A DNA stretch of 64,000 nt from Pyrinomonadaceae bacterium. GTDB lineage: Bacteria > Acidobacteriota > Blastocatellia > Pyrinomonadales > Pyrinomonadaceae. The stretch is taken from positions 1 through 64,000 of the forward strand of contig JAIBCB010000002.1 in NCBI GenBank assembly GCA_019694355.1, written 5' to 3'. Below, piece after piece: positions 53,429-62,886 of the stretch. Each line of letters begins with the position of its first letter. Within the stretch, counting starts at the first letter, position 1. Both the position numbers and the translations under genes were made by a program. The notes under the pieces are model-generated. The model was not told the DNA's origin. It worked only from the letters and a program-made list of their open reading frames with translations, and did not search any database.

Positions 53429-54034
53429 ATGGGAACAGATAATAATTTCGTATCGGTCATTGTTGCGGCATTGGTCGGCGCCCTCGTTGCGACGGCTGTC
53501 TGCGTCGCCTTCTTTTTTCTGTTTCTGCGGGAACCGTCGAGCGTTGTCGCAGGGCCGACACCATCATCGGGCCCAGCGCCAAGTTCTTCTCGGCCACCCG
53601 ACCCCGACGTCGCCGCCTCCGATGTAACCGCCATAGAGTTGAAAACGTCCTACAAAGGCTTCTTTGAAGATGGAAGATGTGCGGGTCAAGGCTCTTCGTG
53701 TCGGGCCGTGATCAGGATCGAACGCTCGGGTGCTGCGAAACGAACGATCTTCTTTTCGTCCTCGGACGACAACGCGGAGAAAGCTGTATCCACCGCCTCA
53801 CTAAAGCCCGGAGAATTTGATCTGATAGCCAAAACTGTAGTTTCGAATGGAGCTTTTCGGGCATGGCGTGAGGGTATGACGCTCACTACAAGCAATTCTT
53901 CCATCCGTGTCGAATACAACGGCGGTACAAAAACGATTCCGAGCAACGTGGATCAGAATACAACGACGTTCCTTGAGATGATGAACGCGATAAAGCAACT
54001 CAACCACACACTTGCGTGGAAGGAAGATTCCTGA
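53429..54034 (+). CDS. Single-pass membrane protein of unknown function
   Basis: 201 residues. One membrane helix (about 10-34, VIVAALVGALVATAVCVAFFFLF), a proline/serine linker (45-65) and an outside domain with two cysteines (GRCAGQGSSCRAV) that may form a disulfide. No family recognised. It starts 5 bp after clpA (GTG at 53426 or ATG at 53429) and ends 12 bp before the monooxygenase gene, so a three-gene transcript is likely. Confidence 0.6.
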   Translation: MGTDNNFVSVIVAALVGALVATAVCVAFFFLFLREPSSVVAGPTPSSGPAPSSSRPPDPDVAASDVTAIELKTSYKGFFEDGRCAGQGSSCRAVIRIERSGAAKRTIFFSSSDDNAEKAVSTASLKPGEFDLIAKTVVSNGAFRAWREGMTLTTSNSSIRVEYNGGTKTIPSNVDQNTTTFLEMMNAIKQLNHTLAWKEDS

Positions 54035-54046
54035 CACTTTTCAGCA

Positions 54047-55594
54047 ATGTTAAAGACCGATGTTGTGATCATAGGAGCAGGGCCGACCGGCCTTGCGCTT
54101 GCGTGTCAGTTGATCCGATACGGAATCGATTTCGTCATCATCGATAAGAAAGAAGGCACGACGCCTTTTTCACGTGCGATCGGCGTTCAGGCTCGGACAC
54201 TTGAGATCTACGATCAGATCGGCCTTGCCGACGACCTTATTTCGCTTGGGCACACCGCCGAGAAGGTGAAGTTCTTAAAGGATGGAGTGGTTCGCGGCGA
54301 GGCGAATTTGAGCGAGCTCGGCGTAGGACTTAGCCCATTCCCGTTCGTTCTGCTCGTAGAGCAAGGCCTCCACGAAGAGCTTTTATACAAGTTCATCACA
54401 GACAACAAACAAGATGTGCTTTGGCGGCACGAGCTTCTCTCATTCACGGACGATGGCGACGGCGTCTCTGCCAATATCAAGCGAGCGGACGGCTCAGAGT
54501 TTACAGTTCAGGCAAAGTATCTTGTCGGATGCGATGGCGCAAAAAGCGATGTGCGTCACGCGCTCGGACTGACATTCGAAGGCGACACGGTCGAGCGTTT
54601 GTTCTATGTCGCGGATGTCGAGCTCGATTGGCCGCACGGCCACGACGCACTCCAGATCAACCTGGGTGAGAATACGTTGACCGCATTCTTTCCGCTGAAG
54701 GGCGAGAACCGCTGGCGGCTTGTCGGCACCTTTCCCGAAGGGCATAAAAAGGACGAAAGCGATATTCCATACGAAGAGATCGACGCGCAGATCGAACACG
54801 ATATGGGCGTCAAACTCGACATCAAGAAGGTCAACTGGTTCTCGGTCTATAACGTACATTCGCGGGCTGTGAACGCGTTCTCGCGGGGCAGATGTTTAGT
54901 CGCCGGAGACGCCGCACACATTCACACGCCGGCCGGTGCCCAAGGGATGAACACAGGCATTCAAGACGGCTACAACCTCGCGTGGAAACTTGCGCTCGTC
55001 CTGCAAAACGCGGCGGACGAAACGCTCCTTGCGACCTACAACGAAGAGCGTCTTCGGAACGCGAAGAACCTGCTCTCGACCACCGACCGAATTTTTGAAT
55101 TTGCGGCGAGCGATGAATGGCTGGTCTCGTTCGTGCGGAATAATGTTTTCCCGTATGTTTTCGGCACGGCGCTGAGCTTTGACATCGTAAAGAGCAAGCT
55201 TTTTTCAATAGTTTCGCAGATCGGCATCAGCTATGCCGGCCAATCGCTGAGTTTGCAGTCAGGCGATTTTGCGATCGCGGCTGGTGATCGGATGCCTTGG
55301 TTCACGATGGATGGAACGAGCATTTACGAGAGCCTCAAAGAGCCGCAGTTCCACCTTCTGGCCTTTGGTGCGGATGAAGCGGTCCACGGTGAGATCTCTG
55401 CCGCGATGGACGCAAAATGGCGTAGCGAGACCGTCATCCTTTCACTTCCGTTAAGTGGCGAAGTAAAAAAGGCCTTCGGAAGCGAAAGCCCTTTTCTTGT
55501 TCTGCTTCGACCGGACAATTACATCGGCTATCTGTCCGACGATCTTTCCAGCGCCAAACTCAACAAATATATTGATAGCGTGTCGTTTCTATAA
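54047..55594 (+). CDS. FAD-dependent monooxygenase (PheA/TfdB-like)
   Basis: A 515-residue flavin hydroxylase. Motifs: VVIIGAGPTGLALACQL (FAD), LVGCDGAKSDVRHALG (DG motif) and CLVAGDAAHIHTPAGAQGMN (GD motif); a thioredoxin-like C-terminal part follows. It hydroxylates aromatic or polyketide rings with NAD(P)H. The substrate is unknown and no catabolic or biosynthetic cluster surrounds it. Confidence 0.9.
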   Translation: MLKTDVVIIGAGPTGLALACQLIRYGIDFVIIDKKEGTTPFSRAIGVQARTLEIYDQIGLADDLISLGHTAEKVKFLKDGVVRGEANLSELGVGLSPFPFVLLVEQGLHEELLYKFITDNKQDVLWRHELLSFTDDGDGVSANIKRADGSEFTVQAKYLVGCDGAKSDVRHALGLTFEGDTVERLFYVADVELDWPHGHDALQINLGENTLTAFFPLKGENRWRLVGTFPEGHKKDESDIPYEEIDAQIEHDMGVKLDIKKVNWFSVYNVHSRAVNAFSRGRCLVAGDAAHIHTPAGAQGMNTGIQDGYNLAWKLALVLQNAADETLLATYNEERLRNAKNLLSTTDRIFEFAASDEWLVSFVRNNVFPYVFGTALSFDIVKSKLFSIVSQIGISYAGQSLSLQSGDFAIAAGDRMPWFTMDGTSIYESLKEPQFHLLAFGADEAVHGEISAAMDAKWRSETVILSLPLSGEVKKAFGSESPFLVLLRPDNYIGYLSDDLSSAKLNKYIDSVSFL

Positions 55595-55605
55595 ACAAAC
55601 CAGTA

Positions 55606-55642
55606 TTGACATTTAGGTATGACCAGCGGTAATACTATTCGT
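55606..55642 (+). promoter_or_regulatory. mazEF promoter
   Basis: TTGACA (55606-55611) and TAATAC (55630-55635), 18 bp apart; the -10 is weak. GGTATGACC and GGTAATAC resemble paired half-sites between them. The -10 ends 7 bp before the ATG at 55643, so the message may be leaderless. Confidence 0.5.
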
Positions 55643-55885
55643 ATGAGTGTTGCGAAAGTAACCATTTCGATCGAAACCGCTTTGCTCGGCAAAGTTGATC
55701 GCTTGGTCAAGGAGAGGGTTTTTCCGACGAGAAGCCAGGCCGTTCAGGTTGCAGTCGAGGAGAAGCTTTTGCGTTTGGACAAGAATCGATTGGCTCGCGA
55801 ATGTGCAAAGTTAGATAGGGCAGAAGAACGCGCCCTAGCAGATACGGGGTTGGCGAGCGAAGTGGAAGAATGGCCAGAATACTGA
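55643..55885 (+). CDS. mazE: Ribbon-helix-helix antitoxin of a MazF-type toxin
   Basis: 80 residues. VAKVTISIETALLGKVDRLV..RSQAVQVAVEEKL is a ribbon-helix-helix DNA-binding domain; the acidic tail (RAEERALADTGLASEVEEWPEY) should block the toxin. This is the usual antitoxin type of PemK/MazF pairs. The ATG at 55643 starts the fold; an earlier ATG at 55619 lies in the promoter. It overlaps the toxin gene by 16 bp. Confidence 0.85.
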   Translation: MSVAKVTISIETALLGKVDRLVKERVFPTRSQAVQVAVEEKLLRLDKNRLARECAKLDRAEERALADTGLASEVEEWPEY

Positions 55886-56211
55886 GGGGCGACATCTTAT
55901 GGGCCGATCTTGACCCAAGCCTTGGCCATGAGCAGACGGGCAAGCGTCCGATCCTTGTCCTTAGCGAGAATGTCTTCAATGATCGGTCGGGAACGGTGAT
56001 AGCGGTTGCCCTGACAAGTCAAAGGCCCTCAGCCGGATTTCCCCTTACTCTTGAACTTTCCGATTCCAAACTGCCAAAACGTTCTTGGGCCAAGATCAGC
56101 CAGATCCGCACACTTTCGACCCAAAGACTTGGGAAGAAACTCGGAAAAGCCTCACGGCAAGAACTCGAAGCCGTTCTGGAAGGGCTGAACGAGATCCTCG
56201 GCGGTAGCTAG
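55870..56211 (+). CDS. mazF: MazF/PemK-family mRNA interferase toxin
   Basis: A 113-residue toxin that cuts single-stranded RNA at short motifs. RGDILWADLDPSLGHEQTGKRP is the MazF start with the basic pocket; IAVALTSQ, SWAKISQIRTLSTQRL and the last helix (ELEAVLEGLNEIL) complete the fold. The coupled overlap with the antitoxin supports a working pair. Confidence 0.92.
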   Translation: MARILRGDILWADLDPSLGHEQTGKRPILVLSENVFNDRSGTVIAVALTSQRPSAGFPLTLELSDSKLPKRSWAKISQIRTLSTQRLGKKLGKASRQELEAVLEGLNEILGGS

Positions 56212-56225
56212 AGCATCCGGGATCC

Positions 56226-58733
56226 CTAATTCCCGATCGGGTCGCCGGGCGGTGTTGCGAGCGGCGGCGTCCGTTTCGTCGGCTCAAAAGGCCGCGAGAG
56301 GAATCGCTCGATATCCTCGACGGTCGAGCGATCATGTGCTGCGGCATCTCCGACAGACCGCGTGCGTTTTAATGACGCGGCAAGCGAACGGAGAGCGTTG
56401 GACGCGATGGCACGTACCTGCGGACGCGCATCAGCGTCGGCAGCTAATTCCATCAAGCGTGTAACTACGAGGCTCTCAATTCCGCGTTCGATCTCCGCTT
56501 CGCGGGCATTTGCGGGGGCGACCGTTCCCCAAGTTGCCTTGATCAAAGCATCGACGACATCGCGAAAACCGGGACTCGCCTTGTCCGCAGCGTTCTGATC
56601 GAGAGTTCTTGCGGCACGATCCTGCTGCAGGAGTCCGCTGATCGTAAGGTCTGCGGCGATCTCTGCGGCACCGACGGGATCGAAGATCGGTGACGTGCGT
56701 TTCGTGAACAATTCCGAACGGCCGGAACGATAGCCGCTTGCGACCGGCGGCATCAATTCAAGAACATTCTCGGGGATCGCGAGTTCTTTTGGGCTGATCG
56801 TTGTCAGGACCAATGCCAGAGCCTTTTTTTGCCGTTCAGCAGGCACAGGCGAAGCGACCGTCTTTGGCGAAGGCCCGTCCGCTTCGCGTACGGAGAATGT
56901 AAAATATACGCCGCCGATCTCGCGTATCGCTGCAGAAAGCTGATAGCGATGATGCAGATAGAGCGGCATAAGTTTGTTCTCGAGCTCGGACATCGGCGTG
57001 CCGACAGGAATATTTTTGATCCCAAAATCATTGAGGCCGATGCGGCGCACCTGCATTTCGTGTTCGAGCATCGCGATCGGGTCGGGGCCGTTATCCCAAA
57101 GATTGGCAAGAGGATCGGCTGCGTTCGCCGGTCGAGCTTCCGAATCTGACAAATAGAGCATTCCTTTGCTAACGCCGTCTTTTACGATGGCGTTGAGAGC
57201 GGCGTCTTCATTGGTTCCGGGTGCGAACTGCGCATATGAATACGTGACCGCGAACTTATCGAACGCACCGATGCCAACGGCATACGCGTCCGAAAAGTCG
57301 AGCTTGCCGTTTGTGATCTTTACCATCGGGGCAGGATAATCCATCACGGATGCACGGCCGTATGTGCTTGCCGCAAAGTTGTGCGAAAAGCCGAGAGTAT
57401 GCCCGACCTCGTGGGCCGAGAGCTGTCGGATGCGGGCGTAGGACATCGCGGTCGCCTCTTGTGCAGAACTGTCAGGAAGCAGGTAATCTGCATCAGGCAG
57501 GGTACCGAAGTCACATGCGAAACTGCCGTTCAGATATTGCGGCATCATTCCCGTTGCGAGCAGAAAATCCTGGCGGGCACGCTGCGAATCGAGCGTTACG
57601 TCGCCTTTTAAGATCTCGCCCGTTCGCGGATCGACGACGCTGTCGCCGATCGACCAACCGCGTGTCGAACGATGCACCCAGTTGATCACGTTGTAACGCA
57701 GATCCATCGGATCGGCATCGGCCGGAAGCACCTTTACCTGAAACGCGTTCTTAAAACCGGCAGCTTCAAAGGCCTGGTTCCACCAGCTTGCACCTTCGAT
57801 CAGGGCATCCTGAATCGCCTTCGGTGCGCCGTTATCGACGTAATAGACGATGGGTTTAACGGGTTCGCTCACCGCCGCGTTCGGATCTTTCTTCTCAAGA
57901 CGATGACGAATGATCCAACGCTCTTCGAGGTCTTGGTTGATGTCTGTGCCGTAATCGTAAAAGCTGATATTCAAGGCTCCGGTACGCGGATCAAAACGAC
58001 GCGGCTTATATTTATCGTCCGGCAGTTGGACGAATGATTGGCGTTCGCGCACCGTAACGTGCTTGCCCATCGGAGCGACCTGATTGATAAGAAATTTCGG
58101 TGATGAACTCGACGAAACTGTTACGGTCGCCTCGACTTCGGTATTTAGCGGAAAGCCTTTTGTGTTCGGCAGATAAAGCGCGCTGCGGCTTTCGTCAAAG
58201 CTGTAATTTCCCTGCTGTGCTCCGTTGAGGCGGTCGGCGACCCCGTGCGCATCGCGTATTAGAAAACTCGTCGCATCGACTAGCACCTTATCGCCTTCCG
58301 AAGCCTCGATCTTGAAACCCCAAACGACCGAGCGTGCAAAAGATTCTTCGACCGACTTCTTCTGCTTTTCGTCACCTGTTGCCCGATAGTCGTAGTTCGG
58401 CTGGATGAGCAAGACCTTGTTGCCGGCACGCTCGAAGAACACGACGCGCGTCGAGCCCAACTGTCCTCGATCAAGCCCGAGCGGATTCGACCCGACGCCT
58501 GTAGGCAGACTTACCAAGTGCAGGAATTCCTTGTTGAACCGCGTGATCTCCATATAGACTTTGCCGTCATCGCGATTTACATAGAGCGGAATGAAGCCGT
58601 CGATCTTCTGTGTTTTTTCGACGATCGAGGCAAATGTCTTCTGCGGTTTCGCAGGCTGATCTTGTGCGGTAGAGAGTCCCGCAAAGAGTGCGACGGCGCA
58701 CACGACAAGGAATATGCGTTTCATAGGCTTCAA
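56226..58733 (-). CDS. Secreted zinc metalloprotease (DUF5117/DUF4953 family)
   Basis: 835 residues with a signal peptide (about 1-23). The zinc motif His441-Glu-x2-His445-x5-His451 in SAHEVGHTLGFSHNF is of the metzincin kind. FVNRDDGKVY-like starts and NWVHRSTRGWSIGDSVVDPRTG are family marks. It is common in Bacteroidota and Acidobacteriota and thought to break down outside proteins. Alone in its unit; the end lies 14 bp from the convergent mazF. Confidence 0.88.
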   Translation of the reverse strand: MKPMKRIFLVVCAVALFAGLSTAQDQPAKPQKTFASIVEKTQKIDGFIPLYVNRDDGKVYMEITRFNKEFLHLVSLPTGVGSNPLGLDRGQLGSTRVVFFERAGNKVLLIQPNYDYRATGDEKQKKSVEESFARSVVWGFKIEASEGDKVLVDATSFLIRDAHGVADRLNGAQQGNYSFDESRSALYLPNTKGFPLNTEVEATVTVSSSSSPKFLINQVAPMGKHVTVRERQSFVQLPDDKYKPRRFDPRTGALNISFYDYGTDINQDLEERWIIRHRLEKKDPNAAVSEPVKPIVYYVDNGAPKAIQDALIEGASWWNQAFEAAGFKNAFQVKVLPADADPMDLRYNVINWVHRSTRGWSIGDSVVDPRTGEILKGDVTLDSQRARQDFLLATGMMPQYLNGSFACDFGTLPDADYLLPDSSAQEATAMSYARIRQLSAHEVGHTLGFSHNFAASTYGRASVMDYPAPMVKITNGKLDFSDAYAVGIGAFDKFAVTYSYAQFAPGTNEDAALNAIVKDGVSKGMLYLSDSEARPANAADPLANLWDNGPDPIAMLEHEMQVRRIGLNDFGIKNIPVGTPMSELENKLMPLYLHHRYQLSAAIREIGGVYFTFSVREADGPSPKTVASPVPAERQKKALALVLTTISPKELAIPENVLELMPPVASGYRSGRSELFTKRTSPIFDPVGAAEIAADLTISGLLQQDRAARTLDQNAADKASPGFRDVVDALIKATWGTVAPANAREAEIERGIESLVVTRLMELAADADARPQVRAIASNALRSLAASLKRTRSVGDAAAHDRSTVEDIERFLSRPFEPTKRTPPLATPPGDPIGN

Positions 58734-58803
58734 ATTGTGAACTGAACTGGTTTAAGAGAAATCTACCTTTTTTACGCTGAAAAAGCGAAAGAGGTTTTCT
58801 TAT

Positions 58804-59976
58804 TCATCTGAGCGTAATGATCAGGGCATCGCCGATCTTGCGTTCGCCGCCTTTGTCCGAAGGCTGATTCACGACCTTGCCGTCAAGCACCATCGTCGTC
58901 GAGCCGCCGCCATCAAGATTCAACGCATCGACCGCACCAAGCTCGAGCAGAAAGTCTGCGAGGTCGTAAAGATCGATGCCGCCGCTCGCATCGCTCCTGC
59001 CGTCGGCGGTCAGCATCAGGAATTTACCGTCCTTCAAATTCGCGACCGCCGTCCTCGGATGCCGCGTCTCAACGAATGACTTCGAAGCCCCTTCCTCTTT
59101 CCACGTAATGTCGATCTTGCTGTCCCGAATGAGCTGCGGCACGCCGTTGGTCACATCCTCGGCCGCTGAAAATGCCCCGACCGTTGCTCTGGTCAACTCA
59201 CTCGGAAATCCCTCATTGGCTCGAGGATGATAAGAAACCCCGATAAACAGCTCCACCTTTGATTCCAGCCTAATAGCCTTCAGCAGTGCCACTCGCCATT
59301 TACCTGTGGCGGAGATCACATAGCCGCCATCCGGAATGTTCGAGCCGCCGTACCCATCAATGATCTTTTGGACACGTCCGTTTCGTACCACGATCTCAAG
59401 GCCACGACCGCCCGCGAGGGTCGTTGTATTAAACTCAGGCGTATATTCGATCAAGTCGTCTTTTCCCCGCTCACGGTTGATCCCTGTAAAATCAAAGGTC
59501 TTCCCGCCGACGCGAAAGCTGTCGTTGATATTGATCTGAGCAAAAGAAACACTGGTCTCGGTAGGTTTATTCGAAACAAAAAGCGCCGTGCGGTTCTTCG
59601 AGCTTTCGCTGAGCAATTTACGATCTATCATCAGCACACCTGCGGCGTCGCCGGCGAAGATGCTGTTATCGAGGCGGAAGAAGCCTGCGTTTATGGCGGC
59701 GACGGCGTTGTGACGCTTTGCAAGCGAAGACGTCGTCTCGGTGCCGATCGCGGAATCCATCGCGTGGACGACATCTAAGCGCACTTTCTTAAGGTCGAGC
59801 CGCAGAAGGTCGAAGTTCACATTCTTGCCATCGATCACGCGCGAAACCTTTGCGTATTCGACGCCCGGATGCACCTCTTTGTAATCCTGCGCCGGAACCG
59901 CCTTGGCGAATACCAGTGCGAGGGCAAAGATCAGGAGGCTCGTTGTTCGGTTGCGGTTGCGCGTTATCAACGGCAT
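58804..59976 (-). CDS. Secreted phosphodiester glycosidase-family protein (NAGPA domain)
   Basis: 390 residues with a signal peptide (about 1-29). The NAGPA/DUF2233 domain is shown by AVAAINAGFFRLDNSIFAGD, FLMLTADGRSDASGGIDLYDLADFL and DALNLDGGGSTTMVLDG. Members remove N-acetylglucosamine from phosphodiesters in animals or process exopolysaccharide in bacteria. Substrate unknown. Divergent from the M13 peptidase gene. Confidence 0.88.
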   Translation of the reverse strand: MPLITRNRNRTTSLLIFALALVFAKAVPAQDYKEVHPGVEYAKVSRVIDGKNVNFDLLRLDLKKVRLDVVHAMDSAIGTETTSSLAKRHNAVAAINAGFFRLDNSIFAGDAAGVLMIDRKLLSESSKNRTALFVSNKPTETSVSFAQININDSFRVGGKTFDFTGINRERGKDDLIEYTPEFNTTTLAGGRGLEIVVRNGRVQKIIDGYGGSNIPDGGYVISATGKWRVALLKAIRLESKVELFIGVSYHPRANEGFPSELTRATVGAFSAAEDVTNGVPQLIRDSKIDITWKEEGASKSFVETRHPRTAVANLKDGKFLMLTADGRSDASGGIDLYDLADFLLELGAVDALNLDGGGSTTMVLDGKVVNQPSDKGGERKIGDALIITLR

Positions 59977-60125
59977 CTTATTCTGTTTCTATTCTTAGGT
60001 TTGCATTGGCGGTCGGACCTCTTGTCTTCAGCCTACTTATCTTAAGACACTGAACATGAAACATTTTAGCTCGTTTCGTTGTAATATCTTCATTCCGGAT
60101 CTCGGAAAAGGGGAGCTTTCTTTAT

Positions 60126-62150
60126 ATGACATCATTCTCCAAGTTCATGGCGACTGTTCTCATGATCTTTTCTTTTGTTCTTGCTTCGATGGCGCAGAGT
60201 TCGGGTTTTGACGTTAGTCGTATGGACAGGACCACGGATGCGTGCGTCGATTTTTATCAGTTCGCCAACGGCAATTGGCTGCGTTCTACAAAGATCCCTG
60301 CTGAATACCCGAGCTGGAACAGCTTTACGATCGTCTATGAGAATAATCAGAACATTCTAAAAAAGGTTGTCGAGGATGCGGCTAAGACAGCGAATGCCCC
60401 GAAGGGTAGCGACACTCAGCTCGTAGGGGATTATTATTCGTCGTGCATGGACGAGGCCGCAATCGAAAAAGCGGGCATCTCCCCGCTCACGCCGTATCTC
60501 GCTAAGATCGCGAAGCTCGAAACCCGGACAGATGTTCAGCGAGAGCTAGCAGAGCTGCACAACCTTGGATTTGGAGGCCTTTTCCGCTTTTATATCGGGC
60601 CGGATGATAAGAACAGCAGCGTCTATCTTGCTTCTGCATATCAAGGAGGGTTTGGATTGCCGACGCGGGATTATTGGTTCAAAGATGACGCAAAGTCGGT
60701 GGAAACGCGTGCGAAGTATAAAGAATTCGTAACAAAGGTCTTCGAGCTTGCGGGTGATGATGCAAAAGCGGCTGCGGAGAACATGGATACGGTAACGGCG
60801 ATACAAAAGCGATTCGCTGGTGCGGCCCGCAGCCCTGTCGAGCTTCGCGATTCTGAGAAGAACTACAACAAACGGTCGCTTGCCGACCTCGCAAAACTCA
60901 CGCCGAACTTCTCGTGGAACAACTATCTGAAAGCCCGCGGCGTTCAGAAGGCCGAAGAGATCAATATCGGCCAGCCTGAATATTTTCAGGAATTGAACAA
61001 GATGCTCGTCGACGTACCGGTAACCCAGTGGAAGACCTATCTTCGATGGGTTGTCATCTCGGGATCGACAGGCTCGCTGACAAAGGCGTTCCGCGATGCC
61101 TCATTCGATTTCTACGGAAAGTATCTTTCGGGACAGCAGGAACAGCAGGCCCGCTGGAAGACCTGTACGCAGGACGTCGATAGTTCGATCGGCGAATCGC
61201 TCGGGCAGGAATTCGTAAAGGCAACTTTCTCTCCCCAGGCGAAAGCTCGTATGAATGAGCTGATCGACAATCTTTTTGCGGCCTACAAGGAACGGATACA
61301 GAAACTCGACTGGATGAGCGACGCCACGAAAAAGCGGGCCCTCGAGAAGCTTGCCGCCTTTTCACGGAAGATCGGCTACCCGGACAAGCTCAAAGGGTAT
61401 AAAGGCCTAGAAATCAACCGCGCAAGCTTTTTCGAGAATTCGATAAATGCAACCCGTTTCGAGATAAGGCGGAATATGGCGAAGTCGGGCAAACCCGTCG
61501 ATCGTACCGAATGGGGAATGACGCCGCCGACCGTCAATGCTTATAACGATTCGACCCTGAATGAGATCGTCTTCCCTGCGGGCATACTCCAACCGCCCTT
61601 CTATTCTGCAAATGCGGACGACGCCCTGAATTACGGCGGTATAGGCGCCGTGATCGGGCACGAGATCACGCACGGCTTCGATGACGAAGGAAGCAAGTAC
61701 GACGCTCAGGGCAACTTGAAGTCTTGGTGGACAGACGCCGACCGAAAGGCCTTTGACGCCAGAAATGAGTGCGTCGTCAAGCAATTCGACGGCTACAGGA
61801 CCGCGGATGGTACGCCGCTGAACGGTAAGCTTACCTTGGGTGAGAATTCAGCCGATCTCGGCGGTCTAACGATGGCGTTCCTGGCAATGGAAAATTCGAT
61901 GAAGGGCAAGCCACGGCCGGCTAGTATCGATGGATTTACACCCGAGCAGCGCTTCTTCCTCGGCTGGGCTCAGGTTTGGGCCGAGGTCGCAACACCGCAG
62001 GTCGAGGCGACTCAGGCGCAGACCGACCCGCACGCGATCGCTCGCTTTCGGGTAAATGGGCCGCTTTCGAATATGCCCGAATTCGCCGCCGCCTTCTCTT
62101 GCAAGAAGGATAACCCGATGGTCAGGAAGGACGTCTGTATGATCTGGTAG
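60126..62150 (+). CDS. Secreted M13-family metallopeptidase (neprilysin/PepO-like)
   Basis: 674 residues with a signal peptide (about 1-24). Zinc site: His512-Glu-x2-His516 (IGHEITHGFDDEG) and Glu573 in ENSADLGGL. NAYYxxx-like VNAYNDSTLNEIVFPAGILQPPF, which holds the substrate, and the C-terminal CxxW-type end (VCMIW) are typical. It cleaves short peptides outside the cytoplasm. Third secreted peptidase in the window, with the M1 and DUF5117 enzymes. Confidence 0.95.
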   Translation: MTSFSKFMATVLMIFSFVLASMAQSSGFDVSRMDRTTDACVDFYQFANGNWLRSTKIPAEYPSWNSFTIVYENNQNILKKVVEDAAKTANAPKGSDTQLVGDYYSSCMDEAAIEKAGISPLTPYLAKIAKLETRTDVQRELAELHNLGFGGLFRFYIGPDDKNSSVYLASAYQGGFGLPTRDYWFKDDAKSVETRAKYKEFVTKVFELAGDDAKAAAENMDTVTAIQKRFAGAARSPVELRDSEKNYNKRSLADLAKLTPNFSWNNYLKARGVQKAEEINIGQPEYFQELNKMLVDVPVTQWKTYLRWVVISGSTGSLTKAFRDASFDFYGKYLSGQQEQQARWKTCTQDVDSSIGESLGQEFVKATFSPQAKARMNELIDNLFAAYKERIQKLDWMSDATKKRALEKLAAFSRKIGYPDKLKGYKGLEINRASFFENSINATRFEIRRNMAKSGKPVDRTEWGMTPPTVNAYNDSTLNEIVFPAGILQPPFYSANADDALNYGGIGAVIGHEITHGFDDEGSKYDAQGNLKSWWTDADRKAFDARNECVVKQFDGYRTADGTPLNGKLTLGENSADLGGLTMAFLAMENSMKGKPRPASIDGFTPEQRFFLGWAQVWAEVATPQVEATQAQTDPHAIARFRVNGPLSNMPEFAAAFSCKKDNPMVRKDVCMIW

Positions 62151-62184
62151 ACAGCCCCGACGGAATGGCCGCGGCTACCCTTAT

Positions 62185-62886
62185 TTATTGTGGGACGCCC
62201 GGCCTTTCGTCATTCTGGTGGTATGGCAGCCAATGTCCTTGCCAATCAAAGACCTCGAGCGAGCGAAAGCGTTTCTTGTAGTCGTAAAATGATTCGCCCT
62301 CGTAGGCAAAGCCCGGATAGTAAAAACTGCGGTCGGTCCCGATCGAATACTCGATCTCCTTGAGCATCGTGAAGATGCCGAGACGTCGTTCAGCGAGTTC
62401 CGGGTCGAATGCGGCGTAGATCCCCGAAGTCGCCTTGATTCCTTCGTCAAAATAGCTGATGGCGACGAGTTTATCGCCGTCGTAAACCGCAAGTTCGCTT
62501 GCGGATGCGGGTTCGACGGCCGGTTCTGACGAAAGGAAGCAATATATCGAATCGGGGATCGCGTGGGTAAAGCGGACACGATGCCGATGGAACAGGTCGT
62601 TCGTCTCCTCGGTGATCTCGATCGGGCGAACTACGCATCGAAGGTCGGCATTTCGCCGAAGCGTTCGTCGCTGACTTTTTGAGAAAGTAAAATTCTTCAG
62701 GCGGATCCGAAGCGGTAGCACGCGGCGAACGTCCTCTTCATAAAGGCTAAGGCTGTAACGATAGAAATAGTTCCCGAAATGGCGCCAGGCTCTAGCGAGC
62801 AGGATGTCCATTTTGCTTCGTGAGATCGAGTCCGAATAGAACGACTCGTTGACAAAAATGATCTCAGAGGCCCGAGTACCAGTCAT
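62185..62886 (-). CDS. Arginyl/leucyl-tRNA-protein transferase-like protein (Ate/Bpt family)
   Basis: A 233-residue protein of the GNAT-fold aminoacyl-tRNA-protein transferases, which tag N-termini for ClpAP decay (N-degron). DILLARAWRHFGNYFYR, LRIRLKNFTFSKSQRRTLRR and FYYPGFAYEGESFYDYKKRF are typical. The N-terminal cysteine cluster found in Ate1 enzymes is missing, as in some bacterial relatives. The first 23 bp overlap the molybdoenzyme gene. The clpA gene at 51171 would be its partner pathway; clpS was not found. Confidence 0.75.
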   Translation of the reverse strand: MTGTRASEIIFVNESFYSDSISRSKMDILLARAWRHFGNYFYRYSLSLYEEDVRRVLPLRIRLKNFTFSKSQRRTLRRNADLRCVVRPIEITEETNDLFHRHRVRFTHAIPDSIYCFLSSEPAVEPASASELAVYDGDKLVAISYFDEGIKATSGIYAAFDPELAERRLGIFTMLKEIEYSIGTDRSFYYPGFAYEGESFYDYKKRFRSLEVFDWQGHWLPYHQNDERPGVPQ